In this document: in pieces, positions 26,245 to 34,531 of the stretch | Layout of the letters: every line of letters begins with the position of its first letter | Position numbering within the stretch: position 1 is the stretch's first letter | Assembly: GCA_024635765.1 (NCBI GenBank) | Contig: JAGXIE010000005.1 | Span: 1-46,067, forward strand | DNA length: 46,067 bases | Direction of reading: 5' to 3' | Source: Flavobacteriaceae bacterium | GTDB taxonomy: Bacteria > Bacteroidota > Bacteroidia > Flavobacteriales > Flavobacteriaceae | The notes under the pieces: generated by a model | Databases searched by the model: none | The model's input: the letters and a program-made list of their open reading frames with translations, nothing else | What the model was told of the DNA's origin: nothing | Translations under genes and position numbers: made by a program

Positions 26245-27747
26245 TTATACTAATACCGAATCATCAACAGCTACGTCAGTTTGGATCGTTTTCATTGCAG
26301 TCATGGCAGCTCTTAATTCTTTACCAATGGATTCGATAGGATGATTTCGAATCGCATCGTTCACCGCAATCAATTCTAAATTATCAACGGCATTAGATTT
26401 TGAGAATGGTTTTCCAACCACGTTCGTATCCAACGATTTCATAAAATCTTTCAACAACGGCTTGCACGCGTGATCAAATAAATAACAACCATATTCTGCC
26501 GTATCGGAAATGACACGATTCATCTCGAATAGTTTTTTTCTGGCAATCGTGTTGGCAATCAACGGTAATTCGTGGAGCGATTCGTAATACGCTGAATCTT
26601 CAACAATACCTGCACTCACCATCGTTTCGAACGCCAACTCCACACCCGATTTTACAAAAGCCACCAGTAATACGCCATGGTCAAAATACTCTTGTTCAGA
26701 AATATGATTGGTGGTTAATTCCGTTTTTTCAAAGGCCGTTTCTCCTGTGGCGGCTCTCCATTTTAATAAGTTGACATCATCATTCGCCCAATCTTCCATC
26801 ATCGTTTTTGAAAAATATCCGGAAATGATATCGTCCATATGTTTTTCAAAGAGTGGCCTTAAAATTGTTTTTAATTCTTCCGCTAATTCAAATGCTTTCA
26901 ATTTTGCTGGATTTGATAATCGGTCCATCATGTTCGTGATGCCACCATGTTTTAAAGCTTCAGTAATGGTTTCCCAACCCAACTGGATTAATTTGGCGGC
27001 ATAATTGGCATCAATGCCGTCTTCAACCATTTTGTCAAAAGCCAAAATAGAACCTGTTTGCAAAACACCGCAAAGAATGGTCTGTTCACCCATCAAATCA
27101 CTTTTCACTTCAGCAATAAAAGAGGATTCCAATACACCAGCTTTATCACCACCTGTTGCGACTGCATATGCTTTCGCCTGCACTAAACCTTTACCTTTAG
27201 GGTCGTTTTCTGGATGCACGGCAATCAAAGTTGGAACTCCAAAACCACGTTTATATTCTTCGCGAACTTCCGTTCCTGGACATTTTGGCGCGACCATAAT
27301 CACCGTAATATCTTCTCTTACTTTTGTTCCTTCCTCTACAATATTAAACCCATGCGAATAGGACAACGTTGCTCCCTTTTTCATCAATGGCATCACTGCT
27401 TTCACAACACTTGTATGTTGCTTGTCAGGCGTCAGGTTCAACACTAAATCAGCGGTTGGAATCAATTCTTCATAAGTTCCAACATTAAAACCATTCGATG
27501 TTGCGTTCTTATACGATGGTCGTTTTTCTTTAATAGCAACTTCACGCAACGCATATGAAATGTCCAGACCGGAATCTCGCATGTTCAAGCCTTGATTCAA
27601 ACCTTGAGCTCCACAGCCTATGATCACTATTTTTTTACCAAGCAAGGCATTGACTCCATCTTCAAATTCTGAAGCTTCCATGAATCTGCATTTTCCCAAT
27701 TGCTCTAGTTGTTGTCTTAATGATAAAGTGTTAAAATAATTTGACAT
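26245..27747 (-). CDS. ilvC: Ketol-acid reductoisomerase, long class II form
   Basis: Isomerises and reduces acetolactate or acetohydroxybutyrate with NADPH. It has 500 residues, the class II form with duplicated knotted C-terminal domain. Blocks are [19 protein letters not shown] (Rossmann), [31 protein letters not shown], and [16 protein letters not shown], with the metal acidic residues; the second half carries [14 protein letters not shown] and [18 protein letters not shown]. Strongly similar to the enterobacterial type. It starts 13 nt after ilvN. Confidence 0.97.
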   Translation of the reverse strand: MSNYFNTLSLRQQLEQLGKCRFMEASEFEDGVNALLGKKIVIIGCGAQGLNQGLNMRDSGLDISYALREVAIKEKRPSYKNATSNGFNVGTYEELIPTADLVLNLTPDKQHTSVVKAVMPLMKKGATLSYSHGFNIVEEGTKVREDITVIMVAPKCPGTEVREEYKRGFGVPTLIAVHPENDPKGKGLVQAKAYAVATGGDKAGVLESSFIAEVKSDLMGEQTILCGVLQTGSILAFDKMVEDGIDANYAAKLIQLGWETITEALKHGGITNMMDRLSNPAKLKAFELAEELKTILRPLFEKHMDDIISGYFSKTMMEDWANDDVNLLKWRAATGETAFEKTELTTNHISEQEYFDHGVLLVAFVKSGVELAFETMVSAGIVEDSAYYESLHELPLIANTIARKKLFEMNRVISDTAEYGCYLFDHACKPLLKDFMKSLDTNVVGKPFSKSNAVDNLELIAVNDAIRNHPIESIGKELRAAMTAMKTIQTDVAVDDSVLV

Positions 27748-27760
27748 TGTTCTTTAGTTT

Positions 27761-28294
27761 TTAATGTTGAAATGCTTGTTGAAGCATTTGTGTTATTTTC
27801 ATTTCCTCTTTGGTCACCGCGATTCGACCTGAACGGGTAAACTGCATGATGCCAAAGGGACTTAATTCTCTGTATAATAATTCGACTTCTTCTTTTCTGC
27901 CAGATTTTTCGATGACAAAAAATTCTTTGTTGACCGTGACAATCCTGGCGTTGCTTTCTTTTATGATATTTTGAATTTGTCGTTCATCAAACAGTAAATT
28001 GGATTTTAGTTTAAACAGACAGGATTCTTGATAAATGGTCTCATCATCCCTATGATAAAAGGCTTTAATAACCTCCACCTGTTTTTCGATTTGACCAATT
28101 ATCTTTTTGATTTGCTCTTCACTGATATTGACAACAATTGTCCATTTGGAAACATTTTCTATTTCTGAAACCGACGTATTGATACTTTCAATATTGATAT
28201 GCCTCCGTTGAAAAATGGCAGATATACGATTGAGCAATCCGATATTGTTTTCGGTGTAAATGGATACGGTATAGGTGTTTATTTCTGTGCTCAT
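27761..28294 (-). CDS. ilvN: Acetolactate synthase small (regulatory) subunit
   Basis: A 177-residue regulatory subunit that binds IlvB and usually confers valine sensitivity. An N-terminal ACT domain occupies about residues 8-80 (TVSIYTENNIGLLNRISAIFQRRHINIESI). The C-terminal domain includes ESCLFKLKS and SPFGIMQFTRSGRIAV. It follows ilvB after a 114-nt gap containing degenerate 7-bp repeats, unusual in this otherwise compact operon. Confidence 0.94.
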   Translation of the reverse strand: MSTEINTYTVSIYTENNIGLLNRISAIFQRRHINIESINTSVSEIENVSKWTIVVNISEEQIKKIIGQIEKQVEVIKAFYHRDDETIYQESCLFKLKSNLLFDERQIQNIIKESNARIVTVNKEFFVIEKSGRKEEVELLYRELSPFGIMQFTRSGRIAVTKEEMKITQMLQQAFQH

Positions 28295-28300
28295 AACTTT

Positions 28301-28407
28301 AGTATTAAGTATATAGAATTAAGTATCGAGACTCAATTCTACTTTAAACTGTTACTTTTTAGTATTTCATTAGATTTTTTTCTTTGTTCTTTGTACTCTA
28401 TACTTTT
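28301..28407. repeat. Degenerate heptamer arrays between ilvB and ilvN
   Basis: 28301-28328 reads as four 7-mers AGTATTA, AGTATAT, AGAATTA, AGTATCG. 28380-28407 reads TTCTTTG, TTCTTTG, TACTCTA, TACTTTT. The two arrays bracket about 50 nt of AT-rich sequence with no gene. The layout recalls the heptamer arrays that flank the four-helix-bundle gene at 530-963. Confidence 0.5.
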
Positions 28408-28408
28408 T

Positions 28409-30142
28409 TCACTCCAATCTAATATCCGAAACCGATGCTCCAGAAGGAATCATTGGAAATACATTATCTTCTTTTTCTACTCGAACTTCCAAAAAATAAG
28501 GACCTTCGCAAGCCATCATTTCTGCAACGGCATCTTTTAGTTCATTACGTTGCGTTACTTTTTTGGCATCGATATAATATCCTTTCGCAATGGCTACAAA
28601 ATCAGGATTTGTCATCTCGGTGGACGCATATCTTTTGTCAAAAAACAATTGTTGCCACTGACGCACCATTCCTAAAAATTCATTGTTCAAAACCACAATC
28701 TTCACTGGTACTTTTTGTTGAAAAATAGTTCCCAATTCTTGAATGGTCATTTGATAACCGCCATCTCCGATAATAGCCACCACATCGCGTTCTGGCGCTG
28801 ACATTTTTGCTCCAATTGCAGCTGGAAGTGCAAAACCCATGGTACCCAAACCTCCGGAAGTTATGTTACTTTTTGTGGTTGTGAATTCTGCATATCTGCA
28901 TGCAATCATTTGGTGTTGTCCCACATCTGATACGATTGCCGCATTGCCTTTCGTCTGGATATTTATTTCTTTTAAAACCTCACCCATGGTCAACCCTTCT
29001 TTCGTGGGATGAATATCGTGCTTAATGACTTTTTCATATTCAATAGCATACAAATCTTTAAACTTTTGATGCCATTCTGGATGGGAATTTGCAATCAACA
29101 ACGGCAATAATTGCTTGAGACTTTCCTTCGCATCGCCTAAGACTGCTAAATCTGTCTTTACGTTTTTATCAACTTCAGAAGGGTCAATTTCAAAATGTAT
29201 GATTTTCGCTTGTTTTGCATAGGAGTTTAAATTTCCCGTGACTCGGTCGTCAAACCGCATCCCAATGGCAATCAACACATCACATTCGTTGGTAAGCATA
29301 TTTGGCGCGTAATTGCCATGCATTCCAACCATTCCCACATTCAAAGGGTGTGCTGTTGGAATTGCGGAAGCTCCTAGAATAGTCCAAGCTGCAGGAACTC
29401 CAGCCTTTTCTATCACCTCTTTAAGTTCATTTTCAGCTTCAGAAAGAATAACTCCTTGTCCCCAAACAATTAATGGCTTTTTTGCTGCATTAATTAATTG
29501 TGCAGCAGCTTTTACATCATCAATATCGGTTTTTGGCACTGGATTGTAACTGCGGACACCTTTACATTTTTCATAGGAAAAATCAAATTGCTCAAACTGT
29601 GCATCTTTTGTAATATCTATCAAAACAGGTCCAGGACGACCACTTTTAGCAATATAAAATGCCTTTGCTAAGACCGATGGAATTTCGGATGCTTTCGTAA
29701 TTTGATGATTCCATTTGGTTACAGGAGTCGAAATTCCAACAATATCTGTTTCCTGAAATGCATCACTTCCCAATAAATGAGAAGCCACCTGGCCAGTAAT
29801 ACAAACAATAGGTGTCGAATCGATTTGTGCATCGGCAATTCCCGTAATCAAGTTGGTCGCTCCAGGACCTGAAGTCGCCATCGCCACACCAACTTTCCCA
29901 GAAATACGCGCATACCCTTGAGCCGCATGCGTAGCGCCTTGTTCATGACGCGTCAATACATGATGAATTTTGTCTCTGTACTTAAAAAGTTCATCATAAA
30001 CAGGCATAATGGCACCACCTGGATAACCATAAAGAATATCCACTCCTTCTGCGAGTAAACACTTGATGACGGCCTCACTACCAGACATGCGTTCAGTGAT
30101 TTTGGCTGATTTTTCTTCCTTATTTAGAGTTTCTGTATTCAT
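28409..30142 (-). CDS. ilvB: Acetolactate synthase large (catalytic) subunit
   Basis: ThDP enzyme condensing pyruvate with pyruvate or 2-ketobutyrate. The N-terminal catalytic Glu is in RHEQGATHAAQGYAR; then come TSGPGATNLITGIADAQID and the ThDP motif beginning GDGGYQM and ending VLNNEFLGMVRQWQ. It has 577 residues. It is preceded by ilvD after a 49-nt gap and followed by the ilvB-ilvN spacer with heptamer arrays. Confidence 0.97.
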   Translation of the reverse strand: MNTETLNKEEKSAKITERMSGSEAVIKCLLAEGVDILYGYPGGAIMPVYDELFKYRDKIHHVLTRHEQGATHAAQGYARISGKVGVAMATSGPGATNLITGIADAQIDSTPIVCITGQVASHLLGSDAFQETDIVGISTPVTKWNHQITKASEIPSVLAKAFYIAKSGRPGPVLIDITKDAQFEQFDFSYEKCKGVRSYNPVPKTDIDDVKAAAQLINAAKKPLIVWGQGVILSEAENELKEVIEKAGVPAAWTILGASAIPTAHPLNVGMVGMHGNYAPNMLTNECDVLIAIGMRFDDRVTGNLNSYAKQAKIIHFEIDPSEVDKNVKTDLAVLGDAKESLKQLLPLLIANSHPEWHQKFKDLYAIEYEKVIKHDIHPTKEGLTMGEVLKEINIQTKGNAAIVSDVGQHQMIACRYAEFTTTKSNITSGGLGTMGFALPAAIGAKMSAPERDVVAIIGDGGYQMTIQELGTIFQQKVPVKIVVLNNEFLGMVRQWQQLFFDKRYASTEMTNPDFVAIAKGYYIDAKKVTQRNELKDAVAEMMACEGPYFLEVRVEKEDNVFPMIPSGASVSDIRLE

Positions 30143-30191
30143 ATTAATAACTTTAATTCGTTACCGCGACAATTCGGGGCTTCCTTTGCAT

Positions 30192-31871
30192 TTAAAATTC
30201 GTCAGTAACGCAACCTTTGGAGGCCGATGATACTGTTTTTGCATATTTATAGAGTACACCACGCTCAAATTTTAAGGCTGGTGCTTTCCATTGTTGTTTT
30301 CTTTTCTGTAATTCTTCTTCGGAAACTTCTAACGTAATACTATTGGTTTCTGCATCAATTGAAATCATATCGCCATCTTTAACGAGTGCAATGTTTCCTC
30401 CTTCTTGAGCCTCTGGCGTAATATGACCCACAACAAAACCGTGAGTTCCGCCAGAAAAACGACCATCCGTAATCAAAGCCACATCTTTACCAAGACCAGC
30501 ACCAATAATGGCGGCGGTAGGTTTAAGCATTTCTGGCATGCCTGGTCCGCCTTTGGGACCTTCATAACGAATGACTACTACATCTCCTTTTTCTACTTTT
30601 CCATCTCTGATTCCGTCATTCGCAGCATATTCACCATCAAATACTTTGGCCTTTCCTATGAAATTCAATCCTTCTTTTCCTGTGATTTTCGCCACACTGC
30701 CTTCCGAAGCCAAATTGCCGTACAGCATTCTTAAATGACCAGAAATTTTAATCGGGTTTTCTATGGATTTAATTACATCCTGTCCTTCCTTTAAATCATC
30801 CACATCGAATAAGTTTTCAGCAATTGTTTTTCCTGTGACCGTCATACAATCGCCATGCAGCATTCCTTTTTTCAACAAATATTTCATTACGGCAGGTATT
30901 CCACCAACGGCGTGCACATCTTCCATCAAGTACTGTCCACTTGGTTTTAAATCGGCAAGGAATGGTGTATTGTCACTTATTTTTTGGAAATCTGACAATG
31001 TAAAATCTATTTGAGCGGCTCTGGCGATTGCCAAGAAGTGCAATACGGCATTAGTAGAGCCTCCCAGAATTGTCACCAATCTGATGGCATTTTCCAAAGA
31101 TTTTCTAGTGATGATATCAGATGGCTTTATATCTTTCTCAAGCAATAATCGCATCGCTTCACCCGCTTTTATAGATTCTTCTTTTTTGGCATCACTCAAG
31201 GCAGGATTGGAAGAATTAAACGGCAAGGTCATTCCCAACCCTTCAATTGCTGACGCCATTGTGTTAGCCGTGTACATGCCTCCACAAGCACCGGCTCCAG
31301 GACATGCTTTTTCGACAATACTTTGAAATTCAGTTTCGTTCATGGTCCCTGCGACTTTGCTTCCCCATGCTTCAAAAGCTGATACGACATCCAATTTTTT
31401 GCCGTTATGGCATCCAGAATCAATCGTTCCGCCATACACCAAAATGCTTGGTCGGTTTAAACGGATCATCGCCATTAATGCACCTGGCATATTTTTATCG
31501 CATCCAACAACAGTAATCAATCCGTCGTAACTCATGGCTTGCACCACAGTTTCCATCGAATCCGCAATGATGTCACGAGAAGGCAAGGAATAACGCATTC
31601 CTGGCGTTCCCATCGAAATGCCGTCGCTTACACCAATCGTGTTGAAAATCAGGCCAATGATATCTTCATTTGTTGTGCCTTCTTTTGCTAATTTTGCCAA
31701 ATCATTCAAATGCATATTACATGGATTACCTTCATAACCAGTACTTGCAATCCCCACCATTGGTTTAAAAAAATCTTCAGTCGTCAGCCCAATTGCATGC
31801 AACATCGCTTGAGCTGCAGGCTGCGTTGGGTCTTGTGTAACTGTTTTACTATATTTATTCAATTCGTTCAT
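30192..31871 (-). CDS. ilvD: Dihydroxy-acid dehydratase
   Basis: Iron-sulfur dehydratase producing 2-ketoisovalerate and 2-keto-3-methylvalerate. Cluster cysteines are in [26 protein letters not shown] and [14 protein letters not shown]-terminal blocks are [12 protein letters not shown] and [17 protein letters not shown]. It has 559 residues. It overlaps ilvE by 4 nt. Confidence 0.97.
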   Translation of the reverse strand: MNELNKYSKTVTQDPTQPAAQAMLHAIGLTTEDFFKPMVGIASTGYEGNPCNMHLNDLAKLAKEGTTNEDIIGLIFNTIGVSDGISMGTPGMRYSLPSRDIIADSMETVVQAMSYDGLITVVGCDKNMPGALMAMIRLNRPSILVYGGTIDSGCHNGKKLDVVSAFEAWGSKVAGTMNETEFQSIVEKACPGAGACGGMYTANTMASAIEGLGMTLPFNSSNPALSDAKKEESIKAGEAMRLLLEKDIKPSDIITRKSLENAIRLVTILGGSTNAVLHFLAIARAAQIDFTLSDFQKISDNTPFLADLKPSGQYLMEDVHAVGGIPAVMKYLLKKGMLHGDCMTVTGKTIAENLFDVDDLKEGQDVIKSIENPIKISGHLRMLYGNLASEGSVAKITGKEGLNFIGKAKVFDGEYAANDGIRDGKVEKGDVVVIRYEGPKGGPGMPEMLKPTAAIIGAGLGKDVALITDGRFSGGTHGFVVGHITPEAQEGGNIALVKDGDMISIDAETNSITLEVSEEELQKRKQQWKAPALKFERGVLYKYAKTVSSASKGCVTDEF

Positions 31872-32761
31872 ACGGCTTTGGATAGCTTTCTTTTACGTTC
31901 ACACAATACCTCCTGTTTGTATAAATGCATTAATCTGTGTCCTAATGATTGGATCCATTCCATAGGAAATTGGTATTCGTCTAGAGATTGCAAACCAACA
32001 ACTTCAGCTGCAGTTCCTGTAAAAAACGCACTATCAGCTTGCTTTAATTCATCCATCTTAAAGTGTTTTTCTTCGACTGGAATGCCTTCTTCTTTACAGA
32101 TATCCAAAATTGTGGAACGAGTGATTCCAGGCATGATACTTCCTTTTTTTGGCGTATAGAGTTTTCCGTCTTTTTCCATGAATACATTTGCTCCGGAACA
32201 TTCAGCAACATTGCCATACATATCGAGCAACAACGCTTCATCATAACCTGAATTCTTGGCTTCATTTGTGGATAGCACGGAATTTATATAATGCCCTGTT
32301 ACTTTTGCGTCCACAAAACATGATTTTGGATTTGGCCGCTCAAAAGAAGATGTTCTCACTTTTAGCAATCGGTCGCCCATGTATTTTCCCCATTCCCAAC
32401 ATTGGATAGTTAAATTCGACTCTGAAGAGGTCTTTAAGCTCATATCCGCACCTGTGATAACCAAAGGGCGTATATATGCATCTTCAAGATTATTTTTCTC
32501 CAATAATTCATAAGTGATTTCCACTAATTCTTCTACCGAAAAATTAAATGGAATTCCCATAACTTCAGCACCGTATTTTAGACGTCTGTAATGGTCTTCA
32601 GCCTTAAATATTTTTGCTCCTTGTTTGGTTTTGTAAGCTCTAATGCCTTCAAAAACGCCATTGCCGTAATGTAAGGTTTGGCTATACAACCCAATGTTTG
32701 GTTCATTTGGGTGAAGATAATGTCCGTTATGATAAATGATACTCTGTTCGTTAAAATACAT
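31868..32761 (-). CDS. ilvE: Branched-chain amino-acid aminotransferase
   Basis: Class IV PLP aminotransferase performing the last step of Ile, Val and Leu synthesis with glutamate. The cofactor lysine is K153 in [14 protein letters not shown]; other blocks are [47 protein letters not shown] and FFTGTAAEV. It has 297 residues. It is the first structural gene of the ilv operon, preceded by a leader of about 280 nt with an attenuator. Confidence 0.96.
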   Translation of the reverse strand: MYFNEQSIIYHNGHYLHPNEPNIGLYSQTLHYGNGVFEGIRAYKTKQGAKIFKAEDHYRRLKYGAEVMGIPFNFSVEELVEITYELLEKNNLEDAYIRPLVITGADMSLKTSSESNLTIQCWEWGKYMGDRLLKVRTSSFERPNPKSCFVDAKVTGHYINSVLSTNEAKNSGYDEALLLDMYGNVAECSGANVFMEKDGKLYTPKKGSIMPGITRSTILDICKEEGIPVEEKHFKMDELKQADSAFFTGTAAEVVGLQSLDEYQFPMEWIQSLGHRLMHLYKQEVLCERKRKLSKAV

Positions 32762-32925
32762 ACTGAAATTGGTTATAAGGTTCTAAATTAATTTTTTGTG
32801 CACGGCTTTAGAATGAATTACTTGATGATGTATTAAAGCCACCTCTAATGATTTGATGTTAAATTATTGTTTTTCAGAGTTTTAAGCACCAATTCATGCG
32901 ATGCCCAAAACCTATAATTCATATA
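32762..32925 (-). other. ilv leader RNA between attenuator and ilvE
   Basis: About 164 nt with no gene. It contains TGGCTTTAAT (minus strand, 32832-32841), a perfect 10-nt complement of ATTAAAGCCA inside the leader-peptide reading frame (33028-33037). It also holds TATAGGTTTT, which can pair with AAAACCTATA on the other side of the terminator hairpin. Confidence 0.6.
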
Positions 32926-32958
32926 ATAAAAAAGCCTGAATCTCAATTGATACAGGCT
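32926..32958 (-). terminator. ilv attenuator terminator hairpin
   Basis: On the minus strand AGCCTG and CAGGCT (32953-32958 and 32933-32938), with an inner ATC/GAT pair, form a hairpin followed by TTTTTT. An outer AAAACCTATA/TATAGGTTTT repeat brackets it. It probably ends gltBD transcription unless read through. Confidence 0.85.
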
Positions 32959-32988
32959 ATAGGTTTTAAAAACAGCATTCTGTATCAA
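32947..32988 (-). promoter_or_regulatory. Antiterminator pairing of the ilv attenuator
   Basis: TTGATACAG (minus strand, 32980-32988), directly after the leader-peptide stop, is perfectly complementary to CTGTATCAA (32947-32955), which includes the 5' arm of the terminator hairpin. The two foldings exclude each other. A ribosome reaching the leader stop codon would cover the first segment and favour termination; one stalled at Ile codons upstream would leave it free. Confidence 0.8.
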
Positions 32989-32989
32989 C

Positions 32990-33043
32990 TCATGACGAGT
33001 TAATAATGACACTAATCCTAATGATGATGGCTTTAATTTTCAC
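32990..33043 (-). CDS. ilv operon leader peptide (Ile-rich, 17 residues)
   Basis: GTG-started reading frame MKIKAIIIRISVIINSS followed by TGA, with 7 isoleucines and 1 valine codon in 17. There is no in-frame ATG; an in-frame TAG lies two codons upstream of the GTG. It precedes a terminator and antiterminator ahead of ilvE-D-B-N-C-A, the standard layout for attenuation by charged tRNA-Ile. It begins 17 nt after the gltD stop codon. Confidence 0.8.
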   Translation of the reverse strand: MKIKAIIIRISVIINSS

Positions 33044-33060
33044 TTTCTATTTTATCATAA

Positions 33061-34527
33061 TTATACCCTTGGCAAATCGTTATCGTCCTTTAAAGGCAAA
33101 TTAGAACTCCCCATTAAATAGGCATCCAAATGATGTGCCGCTTGGCGTCCTTCTGAAATTGCCCAGACAATTAATGACTGTCCTCGGCGCATATCACCCG
33201 CGACAAAAATGCCTGCAACATTGGTAGCGTAATCTTTTGTGGTCGCCTTGATATTGGTTCTAAAATCCATTTCCAGTCCGAATTGTTCCGCCAAGGTATT
33301 TTCAGCTCCAGTGAAACCAAGTGCCAACAAAACCATATCACATTCCCATAACTTTTCTGTATTTGGAAGTTCCTTTAATTCTGGACGTTCACCTTCTTTA
33401 AAAATCCATTCCACTTCAACCGTTTTCAAACCTGTCAAATTTCCATTCTTATCGCCTAAAAATTCCTTTGTTGAAATACTAAAAAAGCGTTCGACACCTT
33501 CTTTATGCGACGATGTTGTTTTCAATCGCATCGGCCAATATGGCCAAGGTTGGTGCGCAGGACGCCCTTCGGATGGCTTGCTCAAAATTTCAAAATTGGT
33601 TACTGATGTAGCGCCATGACGATTGCTCGTTCCGATACAATCAGAGCCCGTATCACCTCCACCAATAACAATCACCTTTTTATCTCTTGCAGATATAACT
33701 TCTTCAAATTCGACCAAACCGTCAACAAATTGATTGTTCAACTTTAAGAAATCCATCGCTTGATGAATTCCTTTTAAATGATTGCCCTTTATTGGAATAC
33801 CTCTTCTTACGGTAGCTCCACCAGAAAGCAACACCGCATCAAAATCTGCTTTAATTGTCTCAACGCTGATATTTTCGCCAACGTGGGCATTCGTTTCAAA
33901 CAGAATACCTTCTTCTTGCAAAATAGCAACTCGTCTGTCGATGATGTGTTTTTCCATCTTAAAATCTGGGATACCATAACGCAGGAGACCGCCAACTTTA
34001 GCATCCCTTTCAAATACAGTAACCTTATGCCCTGCTCTGTTCAACTGTTGTGCGGCTGCCAGGCCTGCAGGTCCAGAGCCAACAACAGCTACATTTTTTC
34101 CAGTTCTAAATTTAGGTGGATGTGCAGTGACCCAACCTTCTTTAAAAGCGGTTTCTGCAATATTTTTTTCGATATTTTCAATCGATACTGGGTCCTCGTT
34201 GATTCCAAGTACGCACGCTTCTTCGCAAGGTGCAGGACATAATCGACCCGTAAATTCAGGAAAATTATTTGTTGCATGCAAAATCTGTGCAGCTTCCTTC
34301 CAGCGCCCTTTATAGACTTTATCGTTAAAATCTGGAATGAGATTTCCCAACGGACAGCCACTATGACAAAATGGAATACCACAATCCATGCAGCGTGCAC
34401 CTTGGTCTTTTAATTTTTTTTCTTCCAAAGGAATGGTGAATTCCTTATAGTTTTGAAGTCGTTTTTCAACTTTTACATAGGGTTCATCAACACGCTCATA
34501 TTCTAAAAATCCTGTTATCTTTCCCAT
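33061..34527 (-). CDS. gltD: Glutamate synthase small subunit
   Basis: NADPH-oxidising, FAD- and iron-sulfur-containing partner of GltB. N-terminal cysteine clusters are CMDCGIPFCHSGCPLGN and GRLCPAPCEEACVLG. The FAD motif is VAVVGSGPAGLAAAQQL, the NAD(P) motif is VIVIGGGDTGSDC, and the C-terminal FAD block is IFVAGDMRRGQSLIVWAI. It has 488 residues. It lies 4 nt after gltB. Downstream, only 17 nt separate its stop from the ilv leader peptide. Confidence 0.97.
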   Translation of the reverse strand: MGKITGFLEYERVDEPYVKVEKRLQNYKEFTIPLEEKKLKDQGARCMDCGIPFCHSGCPLGNLIPDFNDKVYKGRWKEAAQILHATNNFPEFTGRLCPAPCEEACVLGINEDPVSIENIEKNIAETAFKEGWVTAHPPKFRTGKNVAVVGSGPAGLAAAQQLNRAGHKVTVFERDAKVGGLLRYGIPDFKMEKHIIDRRVAILQEEGILFETNAHVGENISVETIKADFDAVLLSGGATVRRGIPIKGNHLKGIHQAMDFLKLNNQFVDGLVEFEEVISARDKKVIVIGGGDTGSDCIGTSNRHGATSVTNFEILSKPSEGRPAHQPWPYWPMRLKTTSSHKEGVERFFSISTKEFLGDKNGNLTGLKTVEVEWIFKEGERPELKELPNTEKLWECDMVLLALGFTGAENTLAEQFGLEMDFRTNIKATTKDYATNVAGIFVAGDMRRGQSLIVWAISEGRQAAHHLDAYLMGSSNLPLKDDNDLPRV

Positions 34528-34531
34528 AATC

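Noticed and set aside
31710-32159. 149-codon plus-strand frame across the ilvD-ilvE junction.
   Set aside because: It runs antisense through two conserved enzymes and shows no family features.
32762-32900. GAGGTGGCTTT stretch in the ilv leader considered as a T-box element.
   Set aside because: The conserved T-box sequence and specifier-loop structure are absent; peptide-based attenuation explains the leader better.
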